From NCBI GenBank assembly GCA_900539155.1, contig UQBE01000061.1, positions 1 to 7,148 of the forward strand: a stretch of DNA of 7,148 nucleotides, read 5' to 3'. Both the position numbers and the translations under genes were made by a program. Positions within the stretch are counted from its first letter, which is position 1, and each line of letters starts with the position of its first letter. The notes under the pieces are model-generated. The model ran no database searches. It saw nothing but the letters and a program-made list of their open reading frames with translations, and was not told where the DNA came from. Positions 1 to 5,027 of this stretch are shown here, one piece after another. The DNA is from an uncultured Porphyromonas sp. GTDB taxonomy: Bacteria; Bacteroidota; Bacteroidia; Bacteroidales; Porphyromonadaceae.

Positions 1-75
1 TTTTGTAAACACAATTGAGGACTGCAACTAAAGCACAACAATGGCATCAATAAGATGACTACTATGCTTATATAA

Positions 76-513
76 CTACTTTTCATTTCGCGCATCCAGT
101 TTGAAGCATAACCAAAACTTATTCCTTTCTTTATTAACAGTGATGTTTGAATTTGACCAAAACAGAAAAGACAAAACAAACAGTAAGATAGCCACATATA
201 ATCCCCTTTCAATACCCGAATTACGACAAAACACTCTGTCAAGCAACTCGTCATAATAGAAGGTAGTAGTATTATATCCAATTTGCAATCTTTCTCCGTT
301 GGTTATATTAGTAGTATATTTCCGATTTCGATAAATAACCTCGACTGTAGGATGTTGCCTTGAGCTATGTCTCATATCGATATTAACTATATTACAAGCT
401 ATATTGTATTGAGTAGTAGAGATGTTTCTCTCTCTTATATAAAGCAGAAACATATACGCCACAAAGAGGCCTAAGCCAATGTTTATTATACAAACAACGC
501 TTCTTCTTTTCAT
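76..513 (-). CDS. Small two-helix membrane protein, module copy 2 (unknown function)
   Basis: I do not recognise this 145-aa protein. It starts MKRR followed by a hydrophobic stretch (about residues 7-26), has a polar central region (about 27-103), a second hydrophobic stretch (about 105-120) and a basic tail. The centre contains a beta-rich stretch (VEVIYRNRKY, then FYYDELLDRVF). This TM / extracytoplasmic domain / TM layout loosely resembles DUF3592-type proteins, but I cannot assign it. Its ATG overlaps the stop of the 74-aa gene upstream (TAATG), so translation is probably coupled. It is a paralogue of the 137-aa protein at 747-1160: the N-terminal MKRRSVVC.INIGL and the LD.RN.K tail match, while the middle is strongly diverged. 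By position it could be an immunity-type partner of the 74-aa product; this is inference. AT-rich, unlike the genes to the right. Confidence 0.72.
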   Translation of the reverse strand: MKRRSVVCIINIGLGLFVAYMFLLYIRERNISTTQYNIACNIVNIDMRHSSRQHPTVEVIYRNRKYTTNITNGERLQIGYNTTTFYYDELLDRVFCRNSGIERGLYVAILLFVLSFLFWSNSNITVNKERNKFWLCFKLDARNEK

Positions 514-737
514 TATTGGCTGTTATTTAGGGTTGCTTTTTGAGTCTTACTACCAGCTGTTTTGGGAATGGTCTGTCTGGAGCCATAGGTACTCCCATTC
601 AGGATGGTAGATATGCCCTTTACTGGAAATGCTACCTTGTTGACAACAGAAAGTACGTTGCTCACTGCATTATAGCTGTAGAGATTGTCCATGATGCCAC
701 AAAACATCAGAACGTCAGAATGTGTGATTGAGTTCAT
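513..737 (-). CDS. 74-aa protein of unknown function, module copy 2
   Basis: Unrecognised 74-aa protein, 59 of 74 residues identical to the product of 1160-1384, with no length change between the copies. Conserved parts are the first seven residues (MNSITHS), Cys13-Gly-Ile-Met-Asp-Asn-Leu-Tyr-Ser-Tyr, and FPVKGIST (residues 37-44). The tail is polar (Lys/Thr/Asn/Gln). No membrane helix, signal peptide or double-glycine leader is evident. The start is supported by AGGAAAG (742-748), which overlaps the stop codon of the upstream 137-aa gene. The end overlaps the next gene as TAATG. Many of the nucleotide differences between the copies change the amino acid, so purifying selection is not obvious. 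The coding call rests on the conserved start, ribosome site, stop overlap and absence of indels. Confidence 0.6.
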   Translation of the reverse strand: MNSITHSDVLMFCGIMDNLYSYNAVSNVLSVVNKVAFPVKGISTILNGSTYGSRQTIPKTAGSKTQKATLNNSQ

Positions 738-741
738 AGTG

Positions 742-749
742 CTTTCCTA
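742..749 (-). promoter_or_regulatory. Ribosome-binding site overlapping upstream stop, copy 2
   Basis: AGGAAAG lies 4 bases before the ATG at 737. Its first two bases are part of the TAG stop (747-749) of the 137-aa gene. The same arrangement, TAGGAAAGCAYTATG, precedes copy 1, suggesting the two modules are translated from one message by reinitiation. Confidence 0.55.
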
Positions 750-1160
750 CTTATTTCGTCCATCCAGTTCGGAGCATTTTTTGTTATTTACCACAGCAAA
801 CAACCAAACACATGAACATAGATAAAGAATAAAGTACCAAACGACATATCTTACTGTCACATCGTGTTGTTCAAATACTTTATCGCATTCTTTGTCGTAA
901 AACAGTCTTATATTTTGGGGTGTGAAAGATTTACATTGACTCGTAGTAACTCCCACATAATATTGCTTTGCATTGAATTCTATCAGAAGGTTTGAGCCAC
1001 CCCGATAACCACCACTACAATTAATTTCCAGTACTGAGAAATTAGTTATCTCCTTCTCGCGATTTACAATAGCCTTTCTATGATTATACGAGAGCCAAGC
1101 ATATAGAAAGATGGCTAATAAGCCAATATTTATTAGACAAACAACGCTTCTTCTTTTCAT
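747..1160 (-). CDS. Small two-helix membrane protein, module copy 1 (unknown function)
   Basis: Unrecognised 137-aa protein, paralogue of the 145-aa protein at 76-513. Hydrophobic segments lie at about residues 6-24 and 103-123. Between them is a polar domain with LLIEFNAKQYYVGV and LFYDKECDKVF; the FYD...D(K/R)VF motif is shared with the paralogue although most of the centre is not. Near the start codon the DNA of the two paralogues is almost identical (1119-1160 versus 472-513, 40 of 42 bases), and the 3' ends also match, so divergence is concentrated in the middle. The gene overlaps its upstream partner as TAATG and its stop overlaps the ribosome-binding site of the next 74-aa gene. Inferred role: membrane partner, possibly immunity-like, of the small upstream protein; unproven. 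Confidence 0.72.
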   Translation of the reverse strand: MKRRSVVCLINIGLLAIFLYAWLSYNHRKAIVNREKEITNFSVLEINCSGGYRGGSNLLIEFNAKQYYVGVTTSQCKSFTPQNIRLFYDKECDKVFEQHDVTVRYVVWYFILYLCSCVWLFAVVNNKKCSELDGRNK

Positions 1161-1384
1161 TATTGGTTGTTGTTTTGGGTTGCTCTTTGAGTCTTACTAT
1201 CGGCTGTTTTTGAAATGGTCTGTCTGGAGGCATAGGTACTACCATTCAGGACGGTAGATATGCCCTTTACTGGAAATATCACCTTGCTGACAACAGGAAG
1301 TCCATTGCTCACTGCATCATAGCTGTAGAGATTGTCCATGATACCACAATGCCTTAGAACGTTAGAGTGTGTGATTGAGTTCAT
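1160..1384 (-). CDS. 74-aa protein of unknown function, module copy 1
   Basis: Paralogue of the product of 513-737 (15 differences in 74 residues, no gaps). Conserved features are Cys13, DNLYSY (17-22), FPVKGIST (37-44) and LNGSTY (46-51). AGGAAAG (1389-1395) sits 4 bases upstream of the ATG and the stop overlaps the next ATG. I do not recognise a family. Its position, immediately upstream of and coupled to a two-helix membrane protein and duplicated together with it, would fit a small effector or peptide with a dedicated membrane partner, but nothing in the sequence identifies an activity. Confidence 0.6.
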   Translation of the reverse strand: MNSITHSNVLRHCGIMDNLYSYDAVSNGLPVVSKVIFPVKGISTVLNGSTYASRQTISKTADSKTQRATQNNNQ

Positions 1385-1388
1385 AATG

Positions 1389-1396
1389 CTTTCCTA
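1389..1396 (-). promoter_or_regulatory. Ribosome-binding site overlapping upstream stop, copy 1
   Basis: AGGAAAG before the ATG at 1384. It overlaps the TAG (1394-1396) that closes the reading frame at 1394-1573, exactly as AGGAAAG at 742-748 overlaps the stop of the 137-aa gene. Confidence 0.5.
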
Positions 1397-1573
1397 TTTA
1401 AGGATTAAGAGCTCTGAAATGGTGTGGTCGTTTTTCTTGATTCTGTATATGTAGACTTTATCCGTTTCTGCTTTATTCCTAGTTGGGATTAAAGGAGTTC
1501 GCTTACGCACATCAGTGTCAAGTGCCACATGTGTACAAATGTAGGGAAAAAACGTCTTGAGGAGTTTTATAGC
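1394..1573 (-). pseudogene. Start-less C-terminal gene fragment upstream of the module
   Basis: A minus-strand frame is open for 59 codons between TAG at 1574-1576 and TAG at 1394-1396. It has no in-frame ATG, only GTG codons at 1528 and 1510. The translation looks protein-like, with a basic middle (VRKRTPLIPTRNK) and a tail reading VYIYRIKKND then HTISELLILK. Its stop is fused to the ribosome-binding site of the next gene, as in the intact module. I read it as the 3' remnant of the preceding operon gene, its 5' part lost where the repeat region begins. A short GTG-started gene is the alternative. No family recognised. Confidence 0.4.
1536..1543 (-). promoter_or_regulatory. Possible Bacteroidota -7 element (TACATTTG)
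   Basis: TACATTTG on the minus strand matches the TAnnTTTG consensus of Bacteroidota promoters and lies about 150 bases upstream of the first 74-aa gene. No TTTG is seen at the expected -33 distance, so it may be a chance match. Confidence 0.2.
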
Positions 1574-1659
1574 CTAGTTTTTGGCTAGAAGTGATGCATT
1601 ACAATAATTTAGAGTCGACTACATATCAATACGGAGCTGTGTCGGTGAAAAAGTGATTT

Positions 1660-1819
1660 CCACGTGGATATTTCGAAATTCCCACGTGGATATTTTTTAT
1701 TTTCCACGTGGGGAAGAAAAAATTCTTCGGAGGAATCAAATAAAACTTCGGAGGAAATGAATGACGCCCACGTGGAAAATAAAAAATATCCACGTGGAGA
1801 TTTGAGATTTTCCACGTGG
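1660..1819. repeat. Palindrome array phased at about 22 bp (CCACGTGG x6, CTTCGGAGGAA x2)
   Basis: CCACGTGG occurs at 1660, 1682, 1704, 1768, 1790 and 1812, exactly 22 bp apart within each group of three. The gap between the groups holds two copies of CTTCGGAGGAA (1725 and 1746, 21 bp apart), so the whole can be read as eight units with a period of about 21-22 bp. Spacers are mostly A/T. The segments 1682-1712 and 1767-1797 are perfect inverted repeats of 31 bp, so the array could fold into a large hairpin or cruciform with the CTTCGGAGGAA units in the loop. Reading frames across it on both strands only translate the repeat. It resembles the internal tandem repeats reported for P. gingivalis MITEs such as BrickBuilt, from memory and unverified. 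Confidence 0.9.
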
Positions 1820-1870
1820 ATATTCGAGAAAGGAGGGAATCGGACGAATTTCCTCGTAAAGATATGTAAA

Positions 1871-1897
1871 TAGAGGTTAGAGGTTAGAAGTTAGAAG
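1871..1897. repeat. Heptamer tandem repeat TAGARGT, about 3.9 copies
   Basis: TAGAGGT, TAGAGGT, TAGAAGT and TAGAAG follow one another directly. The repeat lies exactly where recognisable RhuM homology stops (about 1898) and between that remnant and the palindrome array, so it may mark the edge of the repeat element. Confidence 0.8.
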
Positions 1898-1999
1898 CGT
1901 CGCACTGGCGTCTGGTCAAGTGGTTTGGCACAGCGTACTGGTTGCGATGATCGCTTCCAGAGGGTAGAGAGAGACCTCAGGGCTTACTAAGCGAGACCC

Positions 2000-2004
2000 T
2001 TCTT
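2000..2004. repeat. Target-site duplication, left copy (TTCTT)
   Basis: Direct repeat of 2180-2184 flanking the MITE. On the gene strand it is AAGAA, part of the codons CAA GAA of the RhuM remnant. Confidence 0.8.
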
Positions 2005-2179
2005 GAGACTGTTGCATAAAGGCGAATCGCTGTGTTGCTTTCGGGATTCGGCTTCGGTCACATACGGAGGTATGCTCCCTTCAGACCTCACCCTCAGCGC
2101 CTTGCGCTTCATCCTTTCTGCAAAGTCTAGACAATCTTGCTTGCAAGATTGTGAGACTGTTGACTTTTGCAACAGTCTC
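2005..2179. mobile_element. MITE-like element, 175 bp, with terminal inverted repeats
   Basis: The ends are GAGACTGTTGCA (2005-2016) and its perfect inverted copy (2168-2179); similarity continues a few bases further with a one-base gap. TTCTT flanks both sides (2000-2004 and 2180-2184), a 5-bp target duplication. The insertion is confirmed independently: removing the element and one TTCTT joins CAA GAA to GGG TCT in the RhuM frame. It has no transposase or plausible gene, so movement would need a transposase in trans. Inside are two hairpins: ACAATCTTGC/GCAAGATTGT (2131-2152) and GAGACTGTTG/CAACAGTCTC (2153-2179), the second reusing the right end. The parent insertion-sequence family was not assigned. 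Confidence 0.85.
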
Positions 2180-2184
2180 TTCTT
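2180..2184. repeat. Target-site duplication, right copy (TTCTT)
   Basis: Matches 2000-2004; only one copy is needed to restore the RhuM frame. Confidence 0.8.
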
Positions 2185-2394
2185 GCTGAACTATTCGGGA
2201 TTCCCGAATAGTTCCCTCTTCCGATAACTCTCCAGTGTCAAAGACACTCCTCAAATGCTCATTAATATACTTACATTTACATTAAAGAGCTCCGACATGC
2301 GTCTCTGTGTCAGCCAAAAGGTTCCATCCTCATATTGTACCTGCACGCTGACATCACCAGAGTTACTGGTGTATAGTATTAGTTTGCTATCCAT

Positions 2395-2541
2395 CTATAT
2401 GAATTTCGTATATCACATCTCACTAACTCAAAGGTGAGAAATTAACGCTTAGAGAGGAGAGGGGTACGATGATGTAGGACCGCAGAGGTGTCGAAGCAAG
2501 TCGGAAGACGAGGTGAGTCCTTGTCTAGAGGGTGCGCCTAG
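2395..2541. other. Intergenic gap between ribD stop and RhuM-remnant start
   Basis: No gene or hairpin terminator is visible. On the minus strand CACCTTTG (about 2428-2435) is one base from the TAnnTTTG promoter consensus and could be the decayed RhuM promoter, but no -33 partner is clear. ribD has no recognisable intrinsic terminator here. Confidence 0.4.
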
Positions 2542-3579
2542 CTAGAGCACGTGGGGCACGCCTTTTGGGGCGGGGACGCCGTCGTGTAGCTCGACGGGGG
2601 CGTGCTCGACGTTGAGCTCGTCGTAGAGGCCGGCATCGAGGAAGCGCTGCAAGACCTGTGCGCCTCCCTCGACAAGGAGCGACTCGATGCCATGACTATG
2701 CAGGAGCGTGAGGAGCTCGTGCAAGTCGTCCGTGGTAGCGAGACAGGAGACGTGTGGCGGGTAGTGCCCATCGGTCACTTGCTCTAGGAGAGCCGGCGGG
2801 AGCAGGATAATCGTTGGTGCAGAGGTATCTTGTAGCATACGTAGTTCGGGACGAGGTAGCCGACTGTGACACCAGAGGATACGTGTCGGCTGACCGCCAC
2901 CCCCTGAGCGATTGGTCAGAAGCGGGTCGTCCATCTCGGCGGTGTGATGCCCCACCAAGATGGCATCGTGGAGCGCACGCATACGATGCACCGCGCGCTG
3001 GCGAAGTGGCGTGCTAAAGCGATAAGGAGCCTCACTCGCATCGTGACGCAGGCGGTCTATGTAGTGGTCGGCACTCTCCGCCCACTTGAGCGTGACGTAG
3101 GGTCGCCCTAAGGTCTGCGCGACGAGGAAGTGGCGGTTGAGGGCGATTGCTTCACGCTCCAGACAGCCGACCGCCACGTCGATGCCCGCTTCGCGCAGTC
3201 GTGCCACGCCTCGTCCGTCTACCTTGGCAAAAGGGTCCCGCATAGCAATCACCACTCGGGCAGGTCGGAGTCCCGCAATGAGCTCCGCGCAGGGCGGTGT
3301 CTTGCCGTAGTGAGCGCAGGGCTCTAGGCTCACGTACCAGGTTGCCTCCCCGATGACACTGCGTAGCTCCTCGGGGACGCTACGCCACGCCATCACCTCG
3401 GCATGTGGTGCTCCGGCGTAATGGTGGTAACCTTCGCCAATAATCTTACCTTTGTAGACAATTACCGAGCCGACCATCGGATTAGGACTGGTGCGCCCCT
3501 GCGCTAAGGCAGCCAGCTGCAAGCAGCGCTGCATATAGACTTGGTCTGAAGCGGAGGTCGATTGTGCTGTATCTTTCAT
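2542..3579 (-). CDS. ribD: Bifunctional riboflavin biosynthesis deaminase/reductase RibD
   Basis: RibD deaminates the pyrimidine intermediate made from GTP and then reduces its ribosyl chain with NADPH, two consecutive cytoplasmic steps to riboflavin. The 345-aa length is normal. The N-terminal deaminase domain (about 12-150) has SPNPMVG (31-37), the zinc ligand and catalytic pair His59-Ala-Glu61, and the zinc cysteines Cys88 and Cys97 in PCAHYGKTPPC. The reductase domain (about 160-345) has TLKWAES (163-169), the VHRMRALHDAILVGHHT stretch (197-213), DDPLLTNR (217-224) and LLVEGG (301-306). The reductase start is TLKWAESADHYI, a variant of the common AxSxDGKI pattern. It is alone on its strand, with its start only 21 bp from prmC on the other strand. 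Confidence 0.95.
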   Translation of the reverse strand: MKDTAQSTSASDQVYMQRCLQLAALAQGRTSPNPMVGSVIVYKGKIIGEGYHHYAGAPHAEVMAWRSVPEELRSVIGEATWYVSLEPCAHYGKTPPCAELIAGLRPARVVIAMRDPFAKVDGRGVARLREAGIDVAVGCLEREAIALNRHFLVAQTLGRPYVTLKWAESADHYIDRLRHDASEAPYRFSTPLRQRAVHRMRALHDAILVGHHTAEMDDPLLTNRSGGGGQPTRILWCHSRLPRPELRMLQDTSAPTIILLPPALLEQVTDGHYPPHVSCLATTDDLHELLTLLHSHGIESLLVEGGAQVLQRFLDAGLYDELNVEHAPVELHDGVPAPKGVPHVL

Positions 3580-3600
3580 CTAAATAAAGGTCGCTAGAAT

Positions 3601-4509
3601 ATGAGTGAGGCTATGATAGTTGCTGGTATGACGCTGAGTGAGGCAGCACTGGCTGTGGAGGCGCAGTTGCCCGCTTACTACGCTGAGGCGCGAGAGCGTC
3701 GGACGATGAGCGAGATGCTCCTGCAGCATATCACCGAGCTCAGCCAGACGAACTATCTGCTTGACCGCAAAGTTAGGCAATTGTCTGACACGGAAGCTAC
3801 TTGGCTCAGGGCAGCTGTCGAGCGACTGGCGCACGATGAGCCGATACAGTATCTCCTAGGGGTGGTCCCCTTCGGCGCATTTGACCTAGCAGTCGGCAAG
3901 GGGGTTCTCATCCCGCGTCCCGAGACAGCTGAGCTGTGCGAGCTAATCCTAGCGCATCACCCCGCCACGGGAGCACCGCTGCGCCTACTCGACGTGGGGT
4001 GTGGCTCTGCCTGCATACCTATATATATAGGTAGCGAGCGTCCTACGTGGGAGCTCTACGCGATGGACCTGTCGGAGCAGGCGCTACACTATGCGCGGGA
4101 AAACGTGCGCACGACAGGCGTAGCCGTCGAGCTCCTGCGTGGAGACCTCTTCGCCTGGAGCTTAGGGGGTAGCCTCCCCGCCTCGCTTCCCCCGATAGAC
4201 CTTTTGGTGAGCAATCCGCCCTACATCCCCGAATGCGACCAAGCGACGATGCGCCCCAACGTCCTCGTGGGAGAGCCTTGGGAGGCGCTCTTCGTGCCAG
4301 ACAGCGACCCACTCCGCTACTACCGTGCTCTCGTGGCGCTCGTGCCACAGATTCGCTCTCCCCAGGCACCATGTACGCTCTACTGCGAGACGCATCACAA
4401 GCTAGCGCACGAGGTGGCTGCACTATGCAAGCAGGCGGGAGCCACTTCGCCAGAGGTGCTCAAGGACTTGACCGGTCGAGAGCGATTGGTACGAGCCACC
4501 TTTCAGTAA
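3601..4509 (+). CDS. prmC: Peptide chain release factor N5-glutamine methyltransferase PrmC (HemK)
   Basis: PrmC transfers a methyl group from S-adenosylmethionine to the glutamine of the GGQ motif in RF1/RF2, which improves termination. The 302-aa protein has an N-terminal helical substrate-binding domain (about 10-95) ending in PIQYLLG (81-87). The methyltransferase domain follows, with IPRPET (104-109), the SAM-binding LLDVGCGSACIPI (129-141), the acidic AMDLS (154-158) and the catalytic NPPY (205-208), then EPWEALFVPDSDPLRYYRAL. The glycine usual after GS in the SAM loop is alanine (GSA). AAAGG (3586-3590) supports the ATG at 3601; Met10 is an alternative nearer the usual family start. 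It is the first gene of a plus-strand cluster, followed after 12 bp by recX. Confidence 0.94.
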   Translation: MSEAMIVAGMTLSEAALAVEAQLPAYYAEARERRTMSEMLLQHITELSQTNYLLDRKVRQLSDTEATWLRAAVERLAHDEPIQYLLGVVPFGAFDLAVGKGVLIPRPETAELCELILAHHPATGAPLRLLDVGCGSACIPIYIGSERPTWELYAMDLSEQALHYARENVRTTGVAVELLRGDLFAWSLGGSLPASLPPIDLLVSNPPYIPECDQATMRPNVLVGEPWEALFVPDSDPLRYYRALVALVPQIRSPQAPCTLYCETHHKLAHEVAALCKQAGATSPEVLKDLTGRERLVRATFQ

Positions 4510-4521
4510 CAACAAGCAACT

Positions 4522-5004
4522 ATGGATACCGAGATACTAAATAAAGCCAAGTACTACTGCGCACGCGCCGAGCGGTCTCCCCGCAATCTGCGCCTATTCC
4601 TCATGCGTCGGGAGGTGCCCTATGAGGAGATTGACGCATACCTCTCTCTACTCGAAGAGGGTCGCTACTATAGCCCGCAGCGGTACGCTGAGAGCTATGC
4701 CCGCACGCGCTACCGAGATATGAGCCATGGGCCCCGCAAGATACGTCAGGCACTGCGTATGCAAGAGGTGCCGACTGAAATCATTGACGCGGTACTGCCG
4801 GAGATCATCGAGGAGGAGCCGAACTACTCCCTCGCGGAGCTACTCGAGAGCAAGCTGCGTCGCACTTCGGCACGGACGCCTCGCGCGCTCTTTGACAAGA
4901 TGATGCGCTACGGCGTGGGACGTGGCTACCAAGCGAGCGAAGTGTACGAAGCACTACAGACGGTACTCCAGAAGCTACGCGAGGAGGAGGACGATGAGGA
5001 GTAA
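4522..5004 (+). CDS. recX: RecA-modulating protein RecX
   Basis: RecX binds RecA filaments and limits their growth and activity, so it tempers recombination and the SOS response. The 160-aa length is typical. The protein is built of three-helix repeats. Family features are YCARAERSPRNLRLFL (12-27), a repeat with SPQRYAESYARTRY (51-64), HGPRKIRQALRMQEVP (69-84) and a last repeat including ALFDKMMRYGVGRGYQASEV (121-140), followed by a very acidic tail (EEEDDEE). No Shine-Dalgarno is visible, common in this phylum. It lies 12 bp after prmC and 23 bp before comF, so co-transcription is likely. Pairing with comF fits a role in handling incoming single-stranded DNA; this is inference. Confidence 0.9.
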   Translation: MDTEILNKAKYYCARAERSPRNLRLFLMRREVPYEEIDAYLSLLEEGRYYSPQRYAESYARTRYRDMSHGPRKIRQALRMQEVPTEIIDAVLPEIIEEEPNYSLAELLESKLRRTSARTPRALFDKMMRYGVGRGYQASEVYEALQTVLQKLREEEDDEE

Positions 5005-5027
5005 AGCGTAAAAGCAACCGTACCCTG

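Larger units (their letters stand above)
1898..2394 (-). pseudogene. rhuM: RhuM-family (virulence RhuM) gene remnant, frameshifted and split by a MITE
   Basis: Reading from ATG at 2394 gives MDSKLILYTSNSGDVSVQVQ, then YEDGTFWLTQRRMSELFNVNVS, matching the N-terminal helix-turn-helix-like part of RhuM-family proteins. A one-base loss in 2264-2268 shifts the frame. The next frame (2263-2180) reads NEHLRSVFDTGELSEE, then GTIRESRIVQQE. A MITE then interrupts it. After the MITE the protein resumes (1999 downward) as GSRLVSPEVSLYPLEAIIA, the expected continuation. Beyond that the frame breaks again, and CGCCAGTG..CGACGC looks like a decayed RQWAT motif before homology ends at the heptamer repeat. 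The family's remaining C-terminal part is absent. RhuM proteins are often found in accessory regions and their function is poorly known. Non-functional here. Confidence 0.85.

Noticed and set aside
1..75. Start of another minus-strand gene (ATG near 43, about 16 codons to the edge)
   Set aside because: No ribosome site and too short to judge; a third module copy is not visible in this sequence.
540..731. 63-codon plus-strand frame opposite the 74-aa gene
   Set aside because: TTG start, and the equivalent frame in the other module copy is stopped early by TGA, whereas the minus-strand gene is intact in both.
1660..1819. CRISPR array
   Set aside because: Repeat cores of 8 bp with 14-bp AT spacers, partly identical spacers and no cas genes; not CRISPR-like.
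1609..1873. Open frames on both strands across the CCACGTGG array (PRGxFxFSTW-like peptides)
   Set aside because: The peptides are direct translations of the palindromic repeat on either strand; no ribosome site, and they are not real genes.
1900..2004. Possible tRNA or small RNA in a gene-free stretch
   Set aside because: No tRNA arm pattern; the stretch is fully explained as the post-MITE part of the RhuM remnant.
2188..2214. Perfect hairpin GAACTATTCGGG / CCCGAATAGTTC as a terminator
   Set aside because: It encodes TIRESRIV of the RhuM remnant and has no T-tract; probably a coding coincidence.
1987..2227. Open frames on both strands over the MITE
   Set aside because: They run through the element and the RhuM remnant in wrong frames; the MITE and pseudogene explain the sequence better.
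2255..2437. 60-codon plus-strand frame
   Set aside because: Antisense to the N-terminal part of the RhuM remnant, which has clear family homology.
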